Shown here one piece after another: positions 1 through 10,400 of a stretch of 64,000 bases of DNA (the stretch's first letter is position 1; the number at the start of each line of letters is the position of its first letter). Position numbers and translations under genes: made by a program. The stretch covers positions 248,001 to 312,000 of the forward strand of contig JADJMM010000002.1 of the NCBI GenBank assembly GCA_016709575.1, read 5' to 3'. The stretch is from Sphingobacteriaceae bacterium (GTDB taxonomy: Bacteria; Bacteroidota; Bacteroidia; B-17B0; Aurantibacillaceae). Under the pieces are notes generated by a model. The model ran no database searches, was not told the origin of the DNA, and saw nothing but the letters and a program-made list of their open reading frames with translations.

Positions 1-1
1 A

Positions 2-613
2 TCCTGATGGGGGTAAATTAAAAATCTCGTTATTATTACTGTACATTATAAAATGAATATTATAATGTGGTAAAGCAACGCGTTCAAATTCATCAATAAT
101 ATGACGTAATTCCGTTGAATCTTCTTTTAAGAAATTTCGTCGAGCCGGTATATTAAAAAATAAATTCTTTACACTAAAAGAAGTACCAACCGGACTTTGA
201 CATTCACTTTGATTTACAAATTTTCCGCCTTCAATTTCAATTAATTGTCCAACTGTATCTGAACTTTGTTTTGTTTTTAATTCAACTTGTGCAACGGCAG
301 CAATACTTGCTAAAGCTTCTCCGCGAAATCCTTTTGTGTGAAGATTAAACAAATCATCTGCCGATTTAATTTTGGAAGTGGCATGACGTTCAAAACACAT
401 TCGTGCATCAAACGGACTCATCCCCGAACCATTATCAATAACCTGAATTTGAGTTTTTCCGGCGTCTTTTACTATCAATTTTATTTGAGTTGCACCGGCA
501 TCGATAGCGTTTTCGAGTAATTCTTTTACCACAGAGGCTGGTCTTTGAACCACTTCGCCCGCCGCAATTTGGTTGGCTACATGTTCGGGTAAAAGAGAAA
601 TTATGTTACTCAT
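2..613 (-). CDS. mutL: DNA mismatch repair protein MutL, N-terminal part (runs off window start)
   Basis: This is the ATPase end of MutL, which links mismatch recognition by MutS to downstream repair in the cytoplasm. Translating the minus strand from the ATG at 613 gives about 204 residues. All GHKL ATPase motifs are visible in order: NQIAAGEVV near residue 16, [12 protein letters not shown] near 32 with the catalytic Glu and Mg-binding Asn, DNGSGM near 62, and the [14 protein letters not shown] lid near 93. The match to MutL/HexB is unambiguous. The C-terminal part lies outside the window. A TAnnTTTG promoter box sits only six bases before the ATG, so the message may be nearly leaderless. 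No frame breaks are seen. Confidence 0.97.
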   Translation of the reverse strand, partial: MSNIISLLPEHVANQIAAGEVVQRPASVVKELLENAIDAGATQIKLIVKDAGKTQIQVIDNGSGMSPFDARMCFERHATSKIKSADDLFNLHTKGFRGEALASIAAVAQVELKTKQSSDTVGQLIEIEGGKFVNQSECQSPVGTSFSVKNLFFNIPARRNFLKEDSTELRHIIDEFERVALPHYNIHFIMYSNNNEIFNLPPSG

Positions 614-619
614 AAAAGG

Positions 620-627
620 CAAATGTA
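620..627 (-). promoter_or_regulatory. TAnnTTTG -7 promoter box for mutL
   Basis: On the minus strand this reads TACATTTG, a perfect match to the Bacteroidota -7 consensus TAnnTTTG. It ends six bases before the mutL ATG. No clear -33 TTTG is seen. Confidence 0.5.
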
Positions 628-916
628 ATACAATAATCCCGAGGGTTTAATTCGAGTTCATTTTTGTTAAATAATTTTCAGAATCTTTAACCAAAAAGTG
701 AGATTTTAAGTTGTTCATTTTTATGGTCAAAAACAGGCAAAAAACAGCCTTTTAAAGCCCCCAAAAAGTGTAGCTGCTTTAGTCTTTTTTTGTAGCAAGT
801 AATTGACTAATAAACATATAGGTTTTTATACGATAATAAAACTGAATATCAATGAGTTAAAAATTTTATTATTAACAAAAAAATGTTAATTTTTGCAGTC
901 CGAATTTATATAAGAT
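628..916. other. Intergenic region between mutL and the first plus-strand gene
   Basis: About 290 AT-rich bases between divergent genes. Apart from the mutL promoter box and a possible imperfect box (TAATTTTTG near 892) for the downstream gene, I see no ORF, RNA gene or repeat. Confidence 0.5.
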
Positions 917-1383
917 ATGAAGAACCTTAAAAAGACCTTAGCCATTTGCGTAATCGCAGTTTCGTTTTTTAGCTTAAAAGCGCAAGAAACTAACTTACTT
1001 AAAGCCTTTATTAACGAGAATGATATCGCTATAAGAAGCGTTCAGAAATATTCTATAAACCTTAACGATCCGGCAAATGATGCCACTATTAAGGAGTTGC
1101 TACAATCGCAAATAGCTTCGGTTAAACTTTTTAAATCCAATCCTACCAAAAGTGCTGATATAGCTTTTATGGTTCGACAAAAATCGACTGCGTTTTTAAC
1201 AAAAAACAGCAAGGGCTCTCTTGAGTATCTTGAACTTACAGATAAAGAAAAGCTTTTTTTACATCCCCAAAACAAGTCGAAAAAATCACTTCTGACTTAA
1301 ACAAAAGTGAATTGCAAAAAGTCAATTCTATCGATACAAAAAATCCTCATCTTTTTGATGACCTTAATACAAGAATCCAATAG
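917..1383 (+). CDS. Small secreted protein of unknown function (one frameshift)
   Basis: I do not recognise the family. The protein begins with a clear signal peptide (Lys-rich start, hydrophobic core, SLKAQ cleavage site near residue 22) and is otherwise polar. The open frame stops at 1300. Adding one A to the AAAA run near 1269-1272 lets it continue as HPQKQVEKITSDLNKS to a stop at 1381-1383, for about 155 residues. The original frame ends abruptly in a Lys-rich run while the shifted frame stays protein-like, so I favour a sequencing indel over a real truncation. It lies 25 bases upstream of the giant adhesin gene and could share its transcript. Confidence 0.6.
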
Positions 1384-1408
1384 ATTCTAATAAAAAACTT
1401 ATTTTAAA

Positions 1409-4400
1409 ATGAAACGTATGACTAATTTTTTAAAGAGTAGTATTTCTATTTTTCTACTACTAGTTGCCCTGTCGAAGCAAGGTTCTGCACAATCGTGTAT
1501 TATACCAAGCATTAATGCGCAGGCCGGAACAGGTGCTTCTACTACTGTTTGTTCAGGACAATGTGCAGCATTAACCGCAACCATGGTGGCACCACCAAGA
1601 TCAACAACCACTTATTCGGTTGGTTCGGTAACATATTCTACCATGCCGTATTTTGGTGGGAATAATGTTTTCTCAACTTCTTCGGATGATTTGTGGAGTG
1701 ACTCTATAAGTATCGGTTTCAACTTTTGTTATTTTGGTAACACTTATAACAAACTTCTAGTTGGTTCGAATGGTGAAATTACTTTCGATTTAACCAGAGC
1801 TAATGCGCCTGAATCATGGGTAACAACAGCAATACTACCTAATGCAATTGAACATCCGGGAAATACTATTTGCGGTGCTTACAGAGATTATGATCCGTTA
1901 CCAGGTGGAGTTGTTAGAACTTACACCTCAGGTGTTGCTCCTTGTCGCCAATTTGTAGCTTATTGGAGTGGTGTTACTTTATTTTCATGTTCTACACCTG
2001 TTTCTTCTTTCCAAATTATTCTTTACGAAGGATCAAATAACATTGCAGTAAATATCCAAAACAGTACCGCATGTATGGCATGGAATAACGGTAGAGGCTT
2101 AATTGGTATTCAAAATCAAGCTGCAACTACAGTTGTTGCTCCGGCTACCCGTAATACTTTAACAGCTTGGACAGCCATTAACGAATCATGGTTATTTGTT
2201 CCAACCGCCCCTCCAAGTTTCAGTGTAAACTGGTCTGGCCCGGGTGGTTTTACTGCTACAGGATTAACAGCTACACCTTGTCCAACTACATCAGGAACTT
2301 ATTCTGCAACCTTAAGCTATTGTAACGGATCAAGAACCTCAACTGTTAACGTTAACGTTAGTACACCAACAGTAACGGCTTCTGCATCATCCAATACAAT
2401 TTGCCCTCCGGGTTCAGTTACATTAACCGCAGGTGGCGCTACAACTTATACATGGATGCCAGGTTCTTTAACTGGTGGAACCGTGGTTGTTTCACCAACC
2501 GTGAATACCACCTACACTGTAATAGGAAGTGCAGGAACTTGTACAAGTTCTGCAACTGTTGCGATAACGGTTGGCACACCTCCTACTATTAACGCATTTA
2601 ACTTAACAGGCACAATTTGTCCTCCCGCTTCAGCCAATTGTATTGCCACGGGTGCCTTGTCATATACTTGGAATCCGGGAAATATTGTTGGAAACATAGT
2701 TGCTTTAAGTCCAACAGTTACCACTACTTATACTATAAGCGGATCATCTGGCGGATGTATTGGCACAGCAACTTTAAGTGTACCGGTTGGTAGCAGTCCT
2801 ACTATTACAGCTCTCAGCTCACCAACTTCTATTTGTGTTGGAAGCAGTGCAACATTAACAGCTTCAGGTGCCACAAATTATACTTGGATGCCGGGTTCTT
2901 TATCAGGGGCATCAGTTTCAGTAAATCCGATTGCAACTACTATCTATACTGTTACAGGAACAAATACTTTAACTTGTCCGGGTACGAAAACCGTTATGTT
3001 AACAGTTAACACAACTCCTACCATAACAGCGGTTAGTAATCCAACATCTATTTGTGCCGGTAGCTCAGCAACATTAACTTCTTCAGGTGCTACATCTTAT
3101 ACTTGGATGCCCGGAAGTTTATCGGGCGGCACTGTAACTGTTTCTCCAGCGACAACGACAATTTATACTGTTACAGGTTCAAACGGAACTTGTTCTTCAA
3201 CAAGAACAGTTCAAACAACTGTAAATACTATTCCAACAGTTACAGCTGCTATATCAGCTTCATCTGTTTGTGCAGGAACATCTGTAACATTAACCGCAGG
3301 TGGTGCTACAACTTATACTTGGAATCCGGGCGGATTAACAGGCGTAACCGTTGTAACAACACCAACTGCAAATACAACCTATACTGTAATTGGTTCTAAT
3401 GGAACTTGTACTAATTCCGCAAATGTTTCGGTTACAGTAAATCCATCCCCAACATTAACAGCAGTTGCTAATCCAACTTCAATTTGTTCAGGCGCAGGAA
3501 CAACTGTTACTTTAACCTCAACTGGCGCTGCATCTTATACTTGGATGCCGGGTTCGCTTTCCGGCGGAACAGTTACGGCTAATCCAATTATCACAACTAC
3601 TTACACAGTAACAGGTGCTTCAGCAGCGGGCTGTACAAATACACGTACAGTTACACTAACGGTTACCACTACTCCCACTATAACAGCTTCTGCTTCATCA
3701 GCCACAGTTTGTTCCGGCAGCACTGTTACATTATCTTCATCAGGAGCTACAACCTATACTTGGAACCCAGGTGCTTTAGCGGGAGGCACAGTAGTTGTTA
3801 CACCTACAGCAACTACCATTTACACTGTAACAGGAGCTAATGGAAGTTGTACAAATACCAGAACAGTTTCAATTACTGTTAATCCAAGTCCAACCGTTAC
3901 AGCTGTTGCCAACCCAACTTCTATTTGTTCGGGGGCATCTGCAACTTTAACTGGAGGTGGCGCTACAACTTATACATGGATGCCGGGTTCAATTACTACC
4001 GCAACAACTATAGTAACTCCAACCGTTACTACTACTTATACTTTAACAGGAAATAACGGCACATGTTCCAATACAAAAACTGTTACACTAACGGTTACTG
4101 CAACTCCAACAATTACTGCAGCTTCAAATCCAACTGCTATTTGTGCGGGAGCATCAGCCACATTAACTTCATCAGGAGCTACATCTTATACATGGAATCC
4201 GGGCTCAGTAATAGGTGGAACTATAGCAGTTACACCAACTGTAACTACTGTGTATACAGTTACAGGAGCCAATGGAAGTTGTATAACAACTAATACTGTT
4301 TCATTAACAGTAAATTCAAGTCCAACTATTACTGCTATTGCTAATCCAACCGCAATCTGTGCTGGAAACTCTTCAACATTAACAGGAAGCGGAGCAACAA

Positions 4401-7400
4401 CTTACACATGGATGCCGGGCTCTTTATCAGGAGCAACGGTAGCTGTTACACCAACTACAACTACTACTTATACTTTAACAGGAAACAACGGAACATGTTC
4501 AGGTACTGTTGCAGTAAGCCTTTCAGTTACTCCATTACCAACTGTTACTGCAGTTTCTAACCCTACAGCTATTTGTATAGGAGGTACTGCTACATTAACG
4601 GGTGGCGGTGCAACTTCTTATACTTGGAATCCTGGTTCTTTAACGGGAAGTACAGTTGCTGTTTCTCCAACTATAACTACTATTTATACCGTTACCGGAT
4701 CAAACGGAACTTGTTCAAATACCAGAACGGTATCATTAACTGTAAATCCTAGTCCAACTGTAACGGCTTCGGCTTCTTCAACAAGTATTTGTGCAGGAAC
4801 TTCTGCAACATTAACAGCTAATGGAGGTGCCACTTATACCTGGATGCCCGGTTCTTTATCTGGAGCAACAGTAGTTGTTTCTCCTACAGTTACCACAACT
4901 TATACTGTGACAGGTGCAACAGTTACAGGATGTACAAATACAAATACGGTTACAATAAATATTATTTCGGGACCAACAGTAACGGCAATTGCAAGTCCAA
5001 CCGCAATATGTGTTGGACAAACTTCTACATTAACAGCAGGTGGAGCGGTAACTTATACTTGGATGCCTGGTAACATGGTATCGCCAAACGTTGTTGTTTC
5101 TCCTACTGTAACAACTACTTATACTTTAACTGGAGCTAATGCTTCTTCTTGTACCAGTACAGTTACATTATTATTAACTGTAAATCCTATTCCAACTATT
5201 TCAATTGTTGCAAGTCCAACTACTATTTGTAGTGGAGCATCTGCAACACTTACCGCATCAGGTGCTGTTGGAACATACAGTTGGCTACCAGGACCTGTGT
5301 TAGGAAATCCTATTGTAGTTAATCCAACAGTAACAACTACATATACTGTGCGTGGTGCCAATGCACTTGGTTGTATTAGCAATGCAACAATTTCATTAAG
5401 TGTTACACCTACACCAACTGTTACAGCATCAGTTTCTTCACCTTCTGTTTGTTCAGGAAGTACAATTACATTATCATCTTCAGGAGCTACAACTTATACT
5501 TGGAACCCGGGCGCTTTAGTTGGCGGAACTATTACAATTACTCCAACCATTACAACCACATATACAGTAACAGGCGCTAATGGTTTGTGTACTGCTACAA
5601 ATACAGTATTAGTAAGCGTAACGCCTGGTCCAACATTAACGGCAATTGCAAGTCCAACTACTATTTGTTCAGGCTCTTCTTCTACTTTAACCGGAAGTGG
5701 CGCTGCAACATATACTTGGATGCCGGGTTCAATAACTACAGCAACAACTGTAGTTACTCCAACAACAACAACTATTTATACTTTAACAGGGAATAACGGA
5801 ACATGCTCTAGTACAATTGCAGTAACTGTTTCGGTTACACCACTACCAACTGTAAGTGCTGTTTCTAGCCCAACTTCGATTTGTGCAGGAAACACTGCAA
5901 CGTTAACTGGAAGTGGTGCTACTACTTATACCTGGATGCCAGGCTCATTAACAACAGCAACAATAGCTGTTTCTCCAACAGTAACTACAATTTATACAAT
6001 TACAGGAGCTAATGGCACTTGTACAAATACGCAAACCATTTCTTTAACTGTTAATGCAAGTCCAACTGTTATTGCCACTATAAATCCAGTATCAGCCACT
6101 ATTTGTGCAGGTCGTACTGCAACATTAAGTGCAAGTGGAGCATTAACTTATACTTGGATGCCAGGGGCTATGGTTTCTCCTAACGTTCTTGTTTCGCCTC
6201 CAACAACTACTACATATACGTTAGGCGGTACAAATGCTTCAGGTTGTATTGGCTTCTTTACAATAACAGTAACAGTTAATCCTAATCCAACTATTGCTAT
6301 TGTTGCAACTCCTACAGCACTTTGTTCAGGACAATCCTCTACGCTTACTGCATCAGGTGCAGTTGGAACATATAGTTGGTTACCCGGACCTATTTTAGGA
6401 AATCCAATTGTTGTTACTCCAACTGTAACATCAACGTATACCGTTCGTGGTGCTAATGCACTTGGTTGTGTTAGTAATTCAACTATTTCATTAAGCGTTA
6501 CAACAACACCAACTGTTACAGCTTCAACATCAGCAGCTACAATATGTGCAAGTAATACCGTTACATTATCTTCGTCAGGTGCTACAACTTATACTTGGAT
6601 GCCTGGTTCTTTATCGGGCGGAACGGTTACTGCTTCACCAACTGTAACAACAACCTATATAGTAACAGGAGCTAATGGTAATTGTACAAATTCAAATACA
6701 GTTTTAGTAACTGTAAATCCAAGTCCAACCATAACAGCCGTTAGCTCTCCTACCGCAATTTGTTCTGGCAGTTCTGCTACTTTAACAGGAACCGGTGCTA
6801 CTTCATATACATGGATGCCTGGTTCAATTACCACAGCAACAACTGTAGTAACGCCTACAACAACAACTATATATACTTTAACAGGATCGAATGGTACTTG
6901 TTCGAGTACAGTAGCAGTAACGTTATCGGTTACAACAACTCCTACTCTAACAGCATTAGCTAACCCAACAACAATTTGTGCAGGAAGCTCAGCAACTTTA
7001 ACTGGAAGCGGCGCTACATCTTACACTTGGATGCCGGGTTCTATAACTACTGCAAGTACAATTGTTACGCCAACAGCTACTACAATTTATACTTTAACAG
7101 GAGCAAATGGGGTTTGTACAAATACACAAACTGTTTCATTAACTGTAAATCCTATTCCAACAGTTACTGCTGTTTCGAATCCTACTTCAATATGTGCAGG
7201 AAATTCAGCTACATTAACAGGAAGCGGTGCAACAACTTATACCTGGATGCCGGGTTCTTTAACCGGGACTTCAGTTGTAGTTAGTCCAACTATTAATACA
7301 ACATATACTGTTACCGGCTCTGCTGCAGGTTGTAGTAATTCTAATACTGTTTCAATAACTGTATTCTCTGCTCCAAGCGTTACAGCATTAACGAGCAAAA

Positions 7401-10400
7401 CAGTAATTTGTTTAGGTGATACCGCAACATTAAGTGCTACAGGTGCTATATCTTATACTTGGAATCCGGGCGCTTTAATTGGTTCTCCGGTTATTGTTTC
7501 TCCAACTTCAACTACCATTTATACTGTTACAGGTTCTAATGGAATTTGTTGGACTAATGCAACAGTTTCAATTGTTGTGAATACGTATCCAGTACTTCCA
7601 ACTACTTTAACACCAACTTCACTTTGTGCAGGAAGTACAGCAACTATGATTGCCAGCGGCGCTACAACTTATACCTGGATGCCAGGTTCATTAAGTGGTA
7701 CACTGGTAACTGTTTCTCCTACTTTAACTACAACTTATACTTTAACTGGTGCTAACGGAAATTGTACAAGCACAACTACAATTGGTATAACTGTTAACTC
7801 TACACCAACTATAACGGCTGTTAGCTCTCCTACTGCAATTTGTGCAGGAAGCTCGGCTACTTTAACAGGTGGTGGTGCAGTTTCATACACATGGATGCCG
7901 GGTTCCTTAACCGGAACATCTGTTGTAGTTACTCCAACTATTTCGACACAATATACAGTTACAGGCTCTAATGGAATTTGTTCAGGAACCAAAACTGTTA
8001 ATCTTTTAGTTTTAGCAAGTCCTACAATTACTGCGATTGCAAATCCAACGACAATGTGTACCGGACAAACTGCAACTTTAACTTCAACCGGCGCTTTAAC
8101 TTATACATGGATGCCAATTGCTGTTACAGGTTCGGCTGTAATTGTTAGTCCAACTATTACAACAACTTATTCTGTTACCGGAATAAATGCAACAGGTTGT
8201 ACAAAAACACAAACGGTTACTTTAGTAGTGAATACAAGTCCTACAGTAACTGCTAATACAACATCTACGGTTTTATGTTCAGGCTCATCTGCAACATTAA
8301 CTTCAAGTGGTGCTACAACTTACACATGGAACCCAGGTTCATTAACAGGTGCTACAGTTGTTGTAACTCCAACCGCTAATACAACTTACACTGTTGTAGG
8401 CGCAAATGGAAGTTGTACAGATACTAAAACGGTGAGTATTACTGTAAATCCTAGTCCAACCATTACAACTGTTGCAAGTCCAACTATTTTATGTGCAGGC
8501 GGCACTTCAACATTAACAGCTACTGGTGCTACTTCATACACTTGGATGCCTCCGGCAATTACTGGTAGCCAGGTCGTGGTTTCTCCTACAGTCATTACAG
8601 TTTATACTGTTACAGGTGTAAATTCATTTGGTTGTACTAAAACAAGTACAGTTCTAGTAAATGTAAATACACCAACTATCACTACTATTGCTACACCAAC
8701 TTCAATTTGTGTTGGCAGCACTGCTACAATTACTGCATCAGGCGCCGCAACTTACACATGGTTACCGTCGGCTACAACCGGAACAAGTGTTGTTGTTAGT
8801 CCAACTGTTACCACTACTTATACTGTAATAGGTATTAATACATTTGGTTGTGCCGGAGCAACAACTATTAATTTAAATGTTTCTCCAATACCAACCGTAA
8901 GTGCTGTTAGTTCTTCAACTGCAGTTTGTGCAGGTAACTCAGCAACATTAACCGGTAGCGGAGCAACAACTTATACCTGGATGCCAGGATCTTTAACAGG
9001 AACAAATGTTATAGTTACTCCAACAGCAACAACAGTTTATACTGTTACCGGCAGTAACGGTGCTTGTACAAATTCTAATACTATTTCATTAACAGTAAAT
9101 CCAACTCCTACCGTTACAGGTATTGCCAGTCCAAGCATTATGTGTAGTGGTGCAACATCAACATTAAGTGCTCTTGGCGCAGTGTCATATACTTGGTTCC
9201 CTGGAGGTATTGCTTCTTTTATGCTTGCTGTTACACCAAGTGTTACAACAACTTATACTGTTAGTGGTACTGATGCGCAAGGGTGTACAGGTACAGGTAC
9301 ACTTCAAGTTACTATTAATGACCCAACAGTAACTGCAACATCAACACCTACATCATTATGTATTGGAAGCACTGCAACGTTAACGGCTTCAGGGGCATCA
9401 ACCTATACATGGAATCCAGGAGCAACGGCGAGTTCAAGTTTAGTTGTTACTCCTACGGTAACTACAACTTATTCCGTTACAGGTACTAATACAATGGGTT
9501 GCCAAGGTAAAACAACATTATTACTAACTGTATTTGTAAATCCAACAGTTACTGCTGCTGCTGCTGCAACTACAATCTGTAGCGGCTTATCGACTACATT
9601 AACTACAAGTGGTGCTTTAACTTATACATGGTTACCTGGAAATATGACTACAGCAACTGTAGTTGTAACGCCAACCACAAGTACTACTTATTCAGTTATA
9701 GGTGTAAACGGAGTTTGTGCTGCAGATACTGCTACTATTACAATTAACGTATTACAAAGTCCGCAAAACGTTACTGCAACTAATAGTGGAACATTAACTT
9801 GTTTAACTACATCAGTTGATTTATTTGGTAGTACTACTTCTACTAACGTAGTTTATCAATGGTCTGGTCCAAGTTCATATACATCAACAACTCAAAACCC
9901 AACAGGAATAACAGTAGGTGGTGTTTATACTTTATCAGTTATTGATTTAGCGAATGGCTGTATCACAACTGCAACAACAGCAATTATAACCAATACAGCT
10001 GGACCAACAGTAAGTTTAACATCTACAGGAACTATTACTTGTATTAGTAATACAGTTAATATTAGTGTAAGCTCAACAGTTGCCGCTGTAACTTATACTT
10101 GGAGCGGTCCTTCAAGCTTTACATCAACTGCAACAAGCTTCAGTACTTCGGTTGGAGGTGTATATACCGTTAGTGCATTTGATCCTGCTTCAAATTGTAC
10201 TTCAACAAATACAGTTGCAGCAACAACTGATACTTTTGTAGCGATTACAGCAACCATTATTCCAGCAACCTGTACGGGAACTGTAACTGATAATAACGGT
10301 ACTATATTGGTAAGTAACTTTACTAATCCTAGCGACAAGTACGATTTTGTTACCGGACTTACTTATACAGGAAGTGCGACTTACGCAACTGCTACAATAA

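Noticed and set aside
2366..9757. Possible CRISPR array because of regular repeats
   Set aside because: The period is about 217 bases, the units are open in one frame with no spacers, and they encode Ig-like modules.
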